The notes: a model not told the origin generated them from the sequence alone. 64,000 nt of DNA from Gordonia sp. OPL2 (GCF_003797825.1 NZ_RKME01000003.1:186001-250000), one strand, 5' to 3'. Shown: positions 17,901-26,320, numbered from the stretch's first letter. Numbers and translations are program-made.

Positions 17901-19115
17901 CCAGAGCTCGCGGAGTACTCGCTCACGTTTCCAGGTCGCCTGCTCGCGCTTGTCGAGGAGATCGGCGATCTCCGCCTCGACGACGCGCGGCTGGTGGGCC
18001 GCCTTCTTCTCGGCGATCGCCTCGACACCGGAGACCGTTGCGTCGGCGTCGTCACGCCCGACGTCGGCGATCGACACCGCCAGCTCGCGCAGTTCGGTGG
18101 GCAGCATGTCGCGGATCACCGTCAGCGCGTGGGCCTTCTCGCTGGTCACCAGGACACGCTGTCCCTTGGCGAGCAGGGCTGCGGTGAGATTGGCGATGGT
18201 GTGGGTCTTGCCGGTGCCCGGCGGTCCCTCGACGACGACCCCGCTGTCGACGCCGAGTTGCGCAAGGACGTCACGTTGTTCGACGTTGGCGGGCAGTGGA
18301 TACAGCGCGTCGCGGACCAGGTCGTCGGGCGACATCACGTCCGCCCGGGCCAGCGCGGCCAGACGCTCGGGCGCCTCGATCGGAGCGACGAGCTGGGCGA
18401 GACCGATCGGGAGATCGTCGGGATGTGCCCGCACCTCGGCCAGGATCGCGTCGTAGAAGGACAGTGCGGCGGTCACGCCGCGGCGACGCAGGACCAGCGC
18501 CGGCCGATTGTCGACGGCCAGGCTGACCGTGTCGCTGTCGACGGAGATCTGCTGACGCCAGGAGTCGACCAGTTCGGGGAACCGGCCGCCCAGTGGGTTG
18601 ACGAGATCGGCGATCCGACCGCGAGCGGGCATCGCGTCCGACAGGTCGATGCCCTCGATCGGCGCGAGGAGATAGGTGTCGTGGACCATCGGCACCGAAC
18701 CGGTGCCGAGTGAGATCCGGATGCGGCCGGTCTCGTCGTCGCGGTCTGCGATCACCTGCTGGGTGACGAGGTGATCACGGATGCGGGTGTCGCCGTCGTC
18801 GTCGGCGTCGCGGACCGTGATCAGGGCGTTGGCGACCACCAAGTCGAGCGTTTCGGGACTCTCGTGCAACTCGTCGAGCAGTTGCGCCACCGACGCGTGG
18901 CCGTCGGCATCGGGGTCGAGTTCGATGACGGGTTGTCCGGCACCGGCCGAGGCGCGGACGGGGATGTCGGTGGATCTGCCGATCCAGACGACACCCGGGT
19001 GGCGTTCGACGTCGTTGACGATCTCCGAGCGGGACCGGACCAACTCACGAAGGTAGCCGAGCAGTCGGAGGACCTGATCGCTCCGCTGCGTGTCACTCCC
19101 GTCGGACATGCCCAC
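14943..19115 (-). CDS. Giant SF1 (Upf1/Sen1-like) helicase with C-terminal Vsr/DUF559-like nuclease domain
   Basis: A 1390-residue ATP-dependent nucleic-acid enzyme. Walker A GPPGTGKTHT lies near residue 299 and motif II DEASQAD near 967, followed by GDDRQCAPSG near 995; this is the split-helicase layout of the Upf1/DUF4011 group, with about 600 residues of coiled insert between. Near the C-terminus RMGTPPDFQGDERRVI-type helicase motifs are followed from about 1270 by a small PD-(D/E)XK-like fold: RVIDLVVTG, AVECDGDSF and GWEFWRVRE, typical of Vsr/DUF559 (MTES_1575) nucleases. Start is GTG 19115 after GGAGGAGGGA; an ATG lies two codons on. The role is unproven; similar fusions occur among defence proteins, and it stands alone here. 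Confidence 0.8.
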   Translation of the reverse strand: MGMSDGSDTQRSDQVLRLLGYLRELVRSRSEIVNDVERHPGVVWIGRSTDIPVRASAGAGQPVIELDPDADGHASVAQLLDELHESPETLDLVVANALITVRDADDDGDTRIRDHLVTQQVIADRDDETGRIRISLGTGSVPMVHDTYLLAPIEGIDLSDAMPARGRIADLVNPLGGRFPELVDSWRQQISVDSDTVSLAVDNRPALVLRRRGVTAALSFYDAILAEVRAHPDDLPIGLAQLVAPIEAPERLAALARADVMSPDDLVRDALYPLPANVEQRDVLAQLGVDSGVVVEGPPGTGKTHTIANLTAALLAKGQRVLVTSEKAHALTVIRDMLPTELRELAVSIADVGRDDADATVSGVEAIAEKKAAHQPRVVEAEIADLLDKREQATWKRERVLRELWSARESETEVHEWVAGDYRGTAADVVRQCAADAPEHDWLPGPLDGVAPPLDADEFVRLLDLLRTTDHPRSRLGQRLPDLADHLPDTAALESICERIAQRPTEPMVGSGSLLSILAGVDSARLVRIKEVCERLAVASAEVAGFPATVVDMADRLLDGQAQHLWSRVIGLSPIIAEAAERDRTIGAHVVTADGAGPGDSEVFTAAADHLASGGRWRGRLLRSPEQRAVEDSVVAATVDGRVPADERSLRLVADHLAVIEAVGQVQRVLADLHVPVDNSGSRSTQLNTLVRLDNQLAWISELLSGRDQLVRELEAISPGGPRPRSVAEVSAVAFQAGEIASTNDAVIAEHELAACSYRLSAEVEQGPSPEGDALVAALANADATAIASARRRWNTAREELQSQTALDLLSLRLRGKAPEFYALLTETADDPAWDVRLRDVAAAWAWRRAQTWAEDRSDPTLETRLQAELDEYEADIAQFTARLTAARAWRACLDRMSVAQVQALQSYRDHMINLGKGSGKHAHRFRAAARDAMEQAQSAVPAWIMSISQVAETVDPQRDAFDVVIVDEASQADITSSFLLWLAPRVIVVGDDRQCAPSGLSGTTLDDAFAKLDSHLPDLPNYLRDGLTPRSSLFSLLRSRFGHLIRLREHFRSMPEIIEFSSRQFYSGAPLIPVRQFGADRLPPLRSTSVDDGVASGQGAAVVNENEAARIVEAVTACLRDPAYDGLDFGIIALQGTRQVDEITRRLRAVIDDDEWRARRIRVGTPPDFQGDERRVILLSMVVSDPSAIAPLTRAESQRRMNVAASRAMDQLWLFHSIDLDRLKPNDLRYSLVGYVESNQGPTIAPMPADVSDHQRRQPFSSLFEQRVFNRLAQRGYHVVPSVTVNNRVIDLVVTGSDARMAVECDGDSFRTTGEQARSDMERERELRRCGWEFWRVRESEFELDPERALDGLWEALDRRGVKPGSVTQAPSTGEAGSGWEPIDLTAGE

Positions 19116-19211
19116 TCGATCCCTCCTCCGTCCGCCGTCCTCCGGCGTCGTCGGCAGGATTCACTGGCGTGGATACGTGAAAAACGCTACCAACCGAATC
19201 CGATGCGCGGA

Positions 19212-19544
19212 TCAGGTCCGGTACTGGGTGCTCATCGCGCGGTAGCCGCCGTCGACGTAGTGCACGTTGGTGTAACCGAGTCGGGCGATCTGTTCGGCGA
19301 TGGCGGGCGCCTGTGAGCTGACCGATACGACGGCGATCTCGGTGTCCGGATCGCGCACCACGGGAAACGTGCCCGACGGCGTCGGCGTGAATCGCTCGCG
19401 CACGTCGTTCGGCTCCACCACCACGGCCCCGGGCAGCGAGCCCTGGTGACGCATCACCTGGGGGCGCGCATCGACGATCACCGCGTGATCGTGCTCGCAA
19501 TGGGTCTTCGCGTCGGCTGCTGTAATCGAATTCACCACTGACAC
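19212..19544 (-). CDS. Rhodanese-like domain protein lacking the catalytic Cys
   Basis: A 110-residue single rhodanese homology domain: SITAADAKTHCEH at the start, IVDARP near residue 24, and a C-terminal GGYRAM. Active rhodaneses carry Cys at the first position of the loop after the VV strand; here that strand reads AVVSVSSQAP, with Ser in place of Cys, so sulfur transfer is unlikely and a binding or regulatory role is more plausible. The GTG at 19544 has GGTGAG 6 nt before it; an ATG at 19628 would add 28 polar residues. It is separate from its neighbours by about 100 nt or more. Confidence 0.75.
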   Translation of the reverse strand: MSVVNSITAADAKTHCEHDHAVIVDARPQVMRHQGSLPGAVVVEPNDVRERFTPTPSGTFPVVRDPDTEIAVVSVSSQAPAIAEQIARLGYTNVHYVDGGYRAMSTQYRT

Positions 19545-19774
19545 TGGTGACTCACCATTCCTGTTGTTCTCGTTCGAATCTGTTCTGACACACGGCTTTT
19601 CGTGGTCAGCGGGGTCGGCGACGGCCATCCGTCACCCATGAACTCTGTCGTTCCCCCACACCAAAAGGTTACGGAAATATCTCGAACCGGCAAGTTTTGC
19701 ACCACGGTCTCCCCAACCTCACATGGCCCTCACAGAAACGATCGGGTCCGCCGACGACGCATTCCGACGACAGA

Positions 19775-19810
19775 CGACCAGCCCGCGGATCGATTCCGGC
19801 GGGCTGGTCG
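19775..19810 (-). terminator. Hairpin after the DEAD-box helicase gene
   Basis: An 11-12-bp GC-rich stem (19775-19786 with 19799-19810, core GACCAGCCCGC) and a 12-nt loop, 24 nt past the helicase stop on the minus strand. No long T run follows, as is common in actinobacteria. Confidence 0.65.
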
Positions 19811-19833
19811 GTCAGGTCGTGCGCGGGACCTGC

Positions 19834-21624
19834 TCAGCCGCGTCCGCGGCCGGCGACACGCGGATTCGACCGCTTGCCCCAGCTGTCGGAGCGCTTGCCG
19901 TGGCCGTCGCGACCGTGGCCACCGCCACGCTTGGCACCGCCGCGCGTGCGGGGTGGGCCGTGGTCCTTCTTGATGTCGATGGGGTTCCGGCCGATCTTCG
20001 TGTGCCGCAAGGAGGACAACGTCTCGTTGTCGAGGTTCTCGGGCAACTCCACCAGGGAGAAATCGTCGCGGATGCTGATGTTGCCGAAGTCGCCACGAGT
20101 GAGGCCGCCCTCGTTCGCGATCGCACCGACGATCGCTCCGGGCGACACCTTGTGCTTGCGGCCCACCGCGATCCGGTAGGTCGCGAACTGTCCGCCGGAC
20201 GAACGACGTGGACTGCGTTCGCGGCGCTCACCACGCTCACCCTCGGGCGGGTCGGGGGCCATCAGGAAGCCGCCGTCGCGGGTCTCGAGCGCCAGCGCGG
20301 CGGCGATGTCGGCCATCGCGACGTCCTTGTCGCGGGCGTAGTTCTCCACGAGCTGACGGAACATGTCGAGGTGATCGGAGCCGAGGTTCTCGGTGATCGA
20401 GTCGGCGAAACGCGCCACGCGCTGTGCGTTCACGTCCTCGACGCTGGGCAGACCGATCTCGGTCAGGGTCGAGCGCGTCGCCCGCTCGATCGCCCGCAGC
20501 AGATGACGCTCACGGGGAGACACGAACAGCAGCGCGTTGCCCGACCGGCCCGCGCGCCCGGTGCGTCCGATGCGGTGCACATAGCTCTCGGTGTCGTGCG
20601 GGATGTCGTAGTTGACGACATGCGAGATGCGGTCGACGTCGAGTCCGCGGGCCGCGACGTCGGTCGCCACCAGGATGTCGATCTGACCGTTCTTGAGCTG
20701 ATTGATGGTCCGCTCGCGCTGCGCCTGAGCCATGTCGCCGTTGATCGCGACGGCGGAGAATCCACGCGACCGCAACTTCTCCGCCAGTTCCTCGGTCGCC
20801 GACTTCGTCCGCACGAACACGATCATCGCGTCGAACGTCTCGACCTCGAGGAACCGAGTGAGTGCATCGAGTTTGCGCTGGTGGGACACCTGCAGATAGC
20901 GCTGGGTGATGTTCTGCGCCGTCGCCGTCTTGGCCTTGACGGTGATCTCCTGCGGATCGTGCAGGTAGCGCTGCGCGAGTCGACGGATCGCGCTGGGCAT
21001 GGTCGCCGAGAAGAGCGCGACCTGCTTGCTGTCCGGGGTCTCGGCGAGAATCCGCTCCACGTCCTCGGCGAAACCCATCGTGAGCATCTCGTCCGCCTCG
21101 TCGAGGACCAGATGGTCCAGCTGCGAGATGTCGAGGGTCCCCTTGTCCAGATGGTCGATGACACGCCCCGGCGTGCCGACGATGACCTGGGCTCCACGCC
21201 GGAGTCCGGCGAGCTGCACGCCGTAGCTCTGGCCGCCATAGATCGGCAGCACCCGGACCTCGGGCATATGGGACGAATAGCGACCGAACGCCTCGGCCAC
21301 CTGCAATGCGAGTTCACGGGTGGGCGCCAGGACGAGGGCCTGCGGGTGACGGACCGCCGGATCGATCCGGGACAGGATCGGCACCGCGAAGGCAGCGGTC
21401 TTGCCGGTGCCGGTCTGGGCGAGGCCGACGACGTCGCGACCGGCCATCAGCGGCGGGATCGTCGCGGCCTGGATCGGCGACGGGGACTCGTATCCGACGT
21501 CGGCGATGGCCTGGCGTACCCGAGGAGCGATGTCGAGGTCGTCGAACGAGTCGATCTGGCCGTCGGAGCCGGAGAGTTCGTCGGCCGGGTCAGTCATGCC
21601 CGGATCTGTCATGCGCAGTCCCAT
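19834..21624 (-). CDS. deaD: DEAD-box ATP-dependent RNA helicase (DeaD/CsdA type)
   Basis: Unwinds structured RNA during ribosome assembly and mRNA turnover. The 596-residue protein has the Q motif (FDDLDI...SPIQAATIP), Walker A AQTGTGKT near residue 72, PTRELALQ, DEAD box LDEADEML near 176, SAT near 208 and HRIGRTGRAGR near 355. A DbpA-type RNA-binding domain (AVGRKHKVSPGAIVGAIANE) spans about 480-530, followed by a basic Gly/Arg tail. Three Met codons lie within the first ten codons (21624, 21612, 21597) and none has a strong ribosome site, so the exact start is open. Confidence 0.93.
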   Translation of the reverse strand: MGLRMTDPGMTDPADELSGSDGQIDSFDDLDIAPRVRQAIADVGYESPSPIQAATIPPLMAGRDVVGLAQTGTGKTAAFAVPILSRIDPAVRHPQALVLAPTRELALQVAEAFGRYSSHMPEVRVLPIYGGQSYGVQLAGLRRGAQVIVGTPGRVIDHLDKGTLDISQLDHLVLDEADEMLTMGFAEDVERILAETPDSKQVALFSATMPSAIRRLAQRYLHDPQEITVKAKTATAQNITQRYLQVSHQRKLDALTRFLEVETFDAMIVFVRTKSATEELAEKLRSRGFSAVAINGDMAQAQRERTINQLKNGQIDILVATDVAARGLDVDRISHVVNYDIPHDTESYVHRIGRTGRAGRSGNALLFVSPRERHLLRAIERATRSTLTEIGLPSVEDVNAQRVARFADSITENLGSDHLDMFRQLVENYARDKDVAMADIAAALALETRDGGFLMAPDPPEGERGERRERSPRRSSGGQFATYRIAVGRKHKVSPGAIVGAIANEGGLTRGDFGNISIRDDFSLVELPENLDNETLSSLRHTKIGRNPIDIKKDHGPPRTRGGAKRGGGHGRDGHGKRSDSWGKRSNPRVAGRGRG

Positions 21625-21856
21625 TCATCAGGCCAACTCTAATCGGCCGACCGGTGCTGTGGACAATCGTCGGCGACGGCCGTGACCTCGTGGTGACCCG
21701 CGTCCCCGATCGTGCCCGGTCACAGCAGGATCGCCGATCTGTGATCGCCGACACCAACACTGGTACTGTCAGTGACACTTAACAGTGATGAGACGGAGCA
21801 CACACGGGCTCGCCCGTGTCCGTTATGACCGTATTTGCGCGCTAGGGGAGGCCGCC

Positions 21857-23641
21857 ATGGAGCAGTATTCCACTCCGTCGAATCTGTCCATCGAGGACAA
21901 GGCGACGACCGTCGACAGCATCCTCCGGTATCGGGCCGAGCGGCCGACGATGCCGTTGTTCCGGAAACGTTCGGGCAACCAGTGGATCAACGTGACCGCC
22001 AAGCAGTTCGTCGACGAGGTCGACGCCGTCGCCAAGGGCCTGATCGCCTCGGGTGTGAAACCTGGTGAGCGCGTCGCGATCCTGTCGTCGACCCGCTACG
22101 AGTGGACCGTCCTCGACTATGCGATCTGGCGCGCGGGCGCCACGACGGTCGCGATCTACGAGACGTCGGCACCCGATCAGGTCAAGTGGATCCTCGAGGA
22201 TTCCGGTACCGCTCTGCTGTTCGTGGAGCAGCAGGCGCACCACACCAAACACCTCGGCGTCATCGAGGAGGCCCCCGACCTGCGCGAGACGCTGATCATC
22301 GACGAGCAGGCGCTCGCGACGATCACCAAGCGGGGCGCCGAGATCGCCGACGCCGAACTCGACGAGCGGCATGCGAACGCACTGTCGTCCGACGCGGCGA
22401 CCCTGATTTACACCTCCGGGACCACCGGACGGCCCAAGGGGGTCGTCCTCACCCACGCCAACTTCCTGGCCGAGTGTGCCGCGACCCGCGACGCCGTCGG
22501 CGCAGGTCTCGTCGAGGGCAAGTCCACCCTGCTCTTCCTCCCGCTCGCGCATGTGTTCGCCCGCGTGGTCGCCGTCGGATGCGTCGAGAACGGCGTCATC
22601 CTCGGACACACCAACGACATCCCGAATCTGATCGAGGATCTCGGAACGTTCAAGCCGAACTATGTGCTGTCGGTGCCTCGTGTGTTCGAGAAGGTCTACA
22701 ACTCCGCCAAGCAGAAGGCCTACGACGGCGGCAAGGGCAGCATCTTCGATCGTGCCGCCGACACCGCGATCGAGTACAGCAAGGCCCTCGAGACCGGCGG
22801 GGCGGGACTCGGACTCAAGCTCAAGCACGCCCTGTTCGACCGACTCGTCTACGGCAAGCTCCGTGCGGCGCTCGGTGGACAGTGTGAAGGCGCCATCTCC
22901 GGCGGCGCTCCCCTGGGTGCGCGCCTGGGCCACTTCTTCCGCGGCGTCGGCATCCCGGTCTACGAGGGTTACGGCCTGTCGGAGACCACGGCGGCGGTCA
23001 CCGCGAACAACGAGGAGCACCAGAAGGTCGGATCGGTCGGCCGGCCGGTCCCGGGCGTCACGGTCGCGATCGCCGACGACGGTGAGGTGCTGTTGCAGGG
23101 CCCCGTGGTGTTCGGCGGCTACTGGAAGAACGAGAAGGCCACCGGTGAGGCGATCATCGACGGGTGGTTCCACACCGGCGACATCGGTCGCCTCGACGAC
23201 GGCTATCTCTTCATCACCGGCCGCAAGAAGGAACTGATCGTCACCGCCGGCGGAAAGAACGTGTCCCCCGCACAGCTCGAGGACACCATCCGGGCACACC
23301 CGATGGTGAGCCAGTGCCTCGTCGTCGGCGACAACAAGCCGTTCATCGCGGCCCTGATCACCCTCGACGTCGAGGCCGTGCCTGGCTGGCTCGACCGTCA
23401 CGGACTCCCCGCCGACACGTCGCTCGCCGATCTCGCCGGCAATGCCGACCTCAATGCGGAGATCGACGCCGCCGTGAAGGAGGCGAACACCAAGGTGTCC
23501 AACGCGGAGGCGATCAAGAAGTTCGCCATCCTCGACACCGACTTCACCATCGAGTCCGGCGAACTGACCCCGACGCTGAAGTTGAAGCGCAACGTCATCC
23601 ACGACGCGCACAATCGCGCCATCGCCGATCTCTACACCTGA
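21857..23641 (+). CDS. fadD15: Long-chain fatty-acid-CoA ligase (FadD15-like)
   Basis: Activates long-chain fatty acids to acyl-CoA through an acyl-adenylate. The 594-residue protein has the AMP-binding P-loop TLIYTSGTTGRPKG near residue 180, YEGYGLSETTAAV near 370, and the C-terminal GRKKELIVTAGGKNVSP hinge with the catalytic Lys region beyond. Line-by-line it resembles M. tuberculosis FadD15 (Rv2187). The ATG at 21857 is chosen because AGGGGAGG lies 5 nt before it; an upstream ATG at 21785 would add 24 residues without a site. A strong terminator follows, so it is a single-gene unit. Confidence 0.92.
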   Translation: MEQYSTPSNLSIEDKATTVDSILRYRAERPTMPLFRKRSGNQWINVTAKQFVDEVDAVAKGLIASGVKPGERVAILSSTRYEWTVLDYAIWRAGATTVAIYETSAPDQVKWILEDSGTALLFVEQQAHHTKHLGVIEEAPDLRETLIIDEQALATITKRGAEIADAELDERHANALSSDAATLIYTSGTTGRPKGVVLTHANFLAECAATRDAVGAGLVEGKSTLLFLPLAHVFARVVAVGCVENGVILGHTNDIPNLIEDLGTFKPNYVLSVPRVFEKVYNSAKQKAYDGGKGSIFDRAADTAIEYSKALETGGAGLGLKLKHALFDRLVYGKLRAALGGQCEGAISGGAPLGARLGHFFRGVGIPVYEGYGLSETTAAVTANNEEHQKVGSVGRPVPGVTVAIADDGEVLLQGPVVFGGYWKNEKATGEAIIDGWFHTGDIGRLDDGYLFITGRKKELIVTAGGKNVSPAQLEDTIRAHPMVSQCLVVGDNKPFIAALITLDVEAVPGWLDRHGLPADTSLADLAGNADLNAEIDAAVKEANTKVSNAEAIKKFAILDTDFTIESGELTPTLKLKRNVIHDAHNRAIADLYT

Positions 23642-23648
23642 GTCACCC

Positions 23649-23692
23649 GCCTCCGCCCGGCACCACGATTCGTCGCGGTGCCGGGCGGAGGC
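23649..23692 (+). terminator. Strong hairpin after fadD15
   Basis: A perfect 16-bp GC-rich inverted repeat (23649-23664 with 23677-23692) around a 12-nt loop, 7 nt after the fadD15 stop. It lacks a T run but is stable enough to stop transcription in a high-GC genome. Confidence 0.75.
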
Positions 23693-23757
23693 ATGTCGGC
23701 GTGATGTGCGCGCGGCTGTTCGGCTCGCATCCTGACCGCTGGGTAGGGTGACATGCG

Positions 23758-24945
23758 ATGAACCGAGATCTCGCCATCGACGCGACACGGGGACTCGCGA
23801 TCTGGAGCATGATCTCGCTGCATTTCGCCGATGGCACCCTCATCGCGTCGCCGACCCACGCCTATCCCTACGTGGACGGCATGTCGGCTTTCGTACTGCT
23901 GTCGGGTCTGGTGCTGGGCCTCGTCTACCGCCGCTGGATCGAACGCCACTCGCTCGGGTACGCCTATCGGCGACTCACCCGCCGGCTGATCGTCCTCTAT
24001 GTCTGCCAGTTGACCATCGCCCTCGTCGCAGTCGCCGCAGCCGTCGAGGGTCATCGCTGGCTGACCCTGCTGCTCCCCATCGACGGCTGGTCGCAAGGCC
24101 TCGAGCTCGCGTTCACCATGCGCTATCTGCCCAGTGGCGGAAACATCCTGTTGCTCTACATGGTGCTGATGGCATCGGCGTATTTGCTGTTCCCCGTGCT
24201 CATGCGTGGCTGGTGGGCGGCGATCCTCATGGCGTCGCTCGCCCTCTATGTGATCTCTGTCGTGTGGTCCCCCGACTGGTTCTATCTGACCGCCTACATG
24301 GCCGGTCCGCGTATCCAGAATTGGGCGGCCTGGCAGATCATGTTCGTACCCGCGGTGGTGATCGGATGGAAGTGGCGGGACTGGAACGTCGCCGACCGCA
24401 TCGACCGCACCCTGCCGGCGATCGTCGCCGTCGCCGTCGGAGTCGCGCTGTTCCTGCACTTCACGGTCGACACCGGACCGTGGACACACATCGAACCCGC
24501 TGTCGCGGACAAACTCGACTTCCGACCGGCACGCGTGATCGGCGCCTGGCTGGCGATACCGGCGGTGTACGGCATCTTCCGTGCGCTGCTGCGTTGGTGG
24601 CACAAGGATTGGTTGCGGCCGCTGGTCATGACCGGCACCCGGAGTCTCGATTCGTATGTTCTGCAGGCGATCGCGCTGGTGATCGTGCCCATTCACATCG
24701 CCCATCGGCCGTGGGGGTCGATGACCAATGCCTGCGTCGTCGTCGTGGTGTTCGGACTGTGTTGGGCGTGGTCGGAGTTCCGCGCGGCCTACGGCGTCGA
24801 CAAACTCCACCGCCTCCCGATCATCACCGCCGAGCACCTCGCCGCGATGCGTCGACGGCCGCCTCCGGTCGCCCGGCAGCTCGCCGAGCCGATCGATCCG
24901 CCCCGGACTCGCTCATCCGATGTCACGACCGTGGGAGTGCCATGA
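23758..24945 (+). CDS. OpgC-like multi-pass membrane protein (acyltransferase-like)
   Basis: A 395-residue integral membrane protein with about ten hydrophobic segments. Its N-terminus RDLAIDATRGLAIWSMISLH and following segments match the OpgC/acyltransferase-3-like family, whose characterised members add succinyl groups to periplasmic glucans; the acceptor here is unknown. ATG at 23758 has AGGGTGA 6 nt before it. The stop overlaps the start of the PLP lyase by 4 nt (ATGA), so the two are co-translated, an unusual pairing. The last 40 residues are Arg/Pro-rich and cytoplasmic-looking. Confidence 0.78.
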   Translation: MNRDLAIDATRGLAIWSMISLHFADGTLIASPTHAYPYVDGMSAFVLLSGLVLGLVYRRWIERHSLGYAYRRLTRRLIVLYVCQLTIALVAVAAAVEGHRWLTLLLPIDGWSQGLELAFTMRYLPSGGNILLLYMVLMASAYLLFPVLMRGWWAAILMASLALYVISVVWSPDWFYLTAYMAGPRIQNWAAWQIMFVPAVVIGWKWRDWNVADRIDRTLPAIVAVAVGVALFLHFTVDTGPWTHIEPAVADKLDFRPARVIGAWLAIPAVYGIFRALLRWWHKDWLRPLVMTGTRSLDSYVLQAIALVIVPIHIAHRPWGSMTNACVVVVVFGLCWAWSEFRAAYGVDKLHRLPIITAEHLAAMRRRPPPVARQLAEPIDPPRTRSSDVTTVGVP

Positions 24946-26159
24946 CCGCAGGTCCCTATCCGGTCGATCCGCGGACGGTCGGTGATCGCACCCTCTGCGT
25001 GCACGCCGGCAACTCGGTGTCCGAGTCCGGGGCCATCAGGACACCGATCACGATGGCCAACTCGTATCACCTCCCCGACGATCCGTCGACGATGGACTGG
25101 TCGGGCACCGACCGTCTCTTCTATTCGCGCAATTCGGGTGCCAACCAGATCGCCTTGCAGGACAAGCTCGCCGCGCTCGACCGCGGTGAGGAGGCGGTGG
25201 CACTCGCCTCCGGCGTCGCCGCGCTCCACGCGATCTTCTTCACGCACGTGTCCGCCGGTGACCATGTCGTGGTGTCCGACACGACCTATGAGGCCACCTA
25301 CAAGCTCTGGTCCACGCTGCTCCCCCGCAAGTACGGCATCGAGGCGACCTTCGTCGACGTCACCGATCACGACGCGGTGCGGGCGGCGATCCGGCCGACG
25401 ACCCGGCTCGTCGTGACCGAGGCCGTCGCCAATCCGACCACGAAGGTCGCCGACATCGCCGCGCTCGCCGACATCGCGCACGACAAGGGCGCGTTGCTGG
25501 TGGTGGACTCGACCTTCACTCCACCTCCCCTGTATCGGCCGCTGACCGACGGCGCCGATCTGGTCGCCCACTCGCTGACGAAGTACATCAACGGCCACGG
25601 CGATGCCATGGGTGGAGCGGTCATCGGCCGGCGCGAGCTCATCGAACCGATCCGCGCCGAGGCGATGGTGGACGTCGGCGGAGTGATCTCGCCGTTCAAC
25701 GCATGGCTCATCTCGCGCGGCGCGATCACACTGCCCTTGCGTCTGGCGGCGCATCAGTCGTCGGCGCAGCGCCTGGCCGCGATGCTCGCCGACGACGACC
25801 GGATCGCCTTCGTCGCGTACCCGGGCCTGCCCACCCATCCCCAACACGACCTCGCCACACGACAATTCGGTGGGCGCGGATTCGGCGGGATGATGGCGTT
25901 CGCCGTCCGTGGCACACCGGCCGACCAGAATCGGTTCGTCTCGAACCTGCGGGTGATCACCTCCGCCGTATCCCTGGGACACGACGAGTCGCTGATCGTG
26001 CATGTCGGCACCGACGGTCCGCGCGTGGCCGCCTACCCCGAGGAGTTCCGACGATACGGCCACCTGCGCTTCTCGGTCGGTCTCGAGGATCCCGACGACC
26101 TCGAGCACGACCTGCGGTCGGCGCTCGACGCCACCTTCGGTCGGCGCCCCCACCGCTGA
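24942..26159 (+). CDS. PLP-dependent trans-sulfuration family enzyme (methionine gamma-lyase/cystathionine gamma-synthase-like)
   Basis: A 405-residue Cys/Met-metabolism enzyme. The fold type I signature is clear: YSRNSGANQIALQDKLAALDRGEEAVALASGVAA, the cofactor Asp in VVDSTFTPP near residue 190, and the PLP Lys in HSLTKYINGHGDAMGG near residue 210. It acts in the cytoplasm on a sulfur amino acid; sequence alone does not separate gamma-lyase from gamma-synthase activity, although the SRNSGA and GHGD blocks resemble methionine gamma-lyases. It starts at ATG 24942 inside the stop of the membrane protein before it. Confidence 0.85.
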   Translation: MTAGPYPVDPRTVGDRTLCVHAGNSVSESGAIRTPITMANSYHLPDDPSTMDWSGTDRLFYSRNSGANQIALQDKLAALDRGEEAVALASGVAALHAIFFTHVSAGDHVVVSDTTYEATYKLWSTLLPRKYGIEATFVDVTDHDAVRAAIRPTTRLVVTEAVANPTTKVADIAALADIAHDKGALLVVDSTFTPPPLYRPLTDGADLVAHSLTKYINGHGDAMGGAVIGRRELIEPIRAEAMVDVGGVISPFNAWLISRGAITLPLRLAAHQSSAQRLAAMLADDDRIAFVAYPGLPTHPQHDLATRQFGGRGFGGMMAFAVRGTPADQNRFVSNLRVITSAVSLGHDESLIVHVGTDGPRVAAYPEEFRRYGHLRFSVGLEDPDDLEHDLRSALDATFGRRPHR

Positions 26160-26212
26160 ACCGCGACCCGCACCGTAGGTCAAGTAGCGCCGAACGAGCG
26201 AGCCCAACCCCC

Positions 26213-26298
26213 ACCGCCGGTCGAGTAGCGACGAGCGAGCGAAGCGAGCCCGCCCCCCACCGCCGGTCGAGTAGCGACGAGCGAGCGAAGCGAGCCCG
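26213..26298. repeat. Two direct copies of a 40-nt intergenic repeat plus a decayed third
   Basis: Copies at 26213-26252 and 26259-26298 are identical over 40 nt: ACCGCCGGTCGAGTAGCG, then a run of GAGCGAGCGAAGCGAGC type, ending CCCG. A third, degenerate copy lies at about 26171-26206. It sits between two convergent genes. GAGCGAAGCGAG-rich elements next to GGTCGAGTAGCG are a familiar intergenic motif in Gordonia- and Rhodococcus-like genomes. There are no spacers of constant length, so it is not a CRISPR array. Confidence 0.75.
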
Positions 26299-26320
26299 AC
26301 GCGTATCGAGACCCCCCGAT

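Noticed and set aside
19723..23788. Long frames opposite the DEAD-box helicase (19723-21642, plus) and opposite fadD15 (21842-23788, minus)
   Set aside because: Both are antisense shadows of genes with full sets of catalytic motifs; their products show no recognisable domain.
26171..26298. CRISPR array
   Set aside because: Only two to three copies, nearly adjacent, with no unique spacers and no cas genes.
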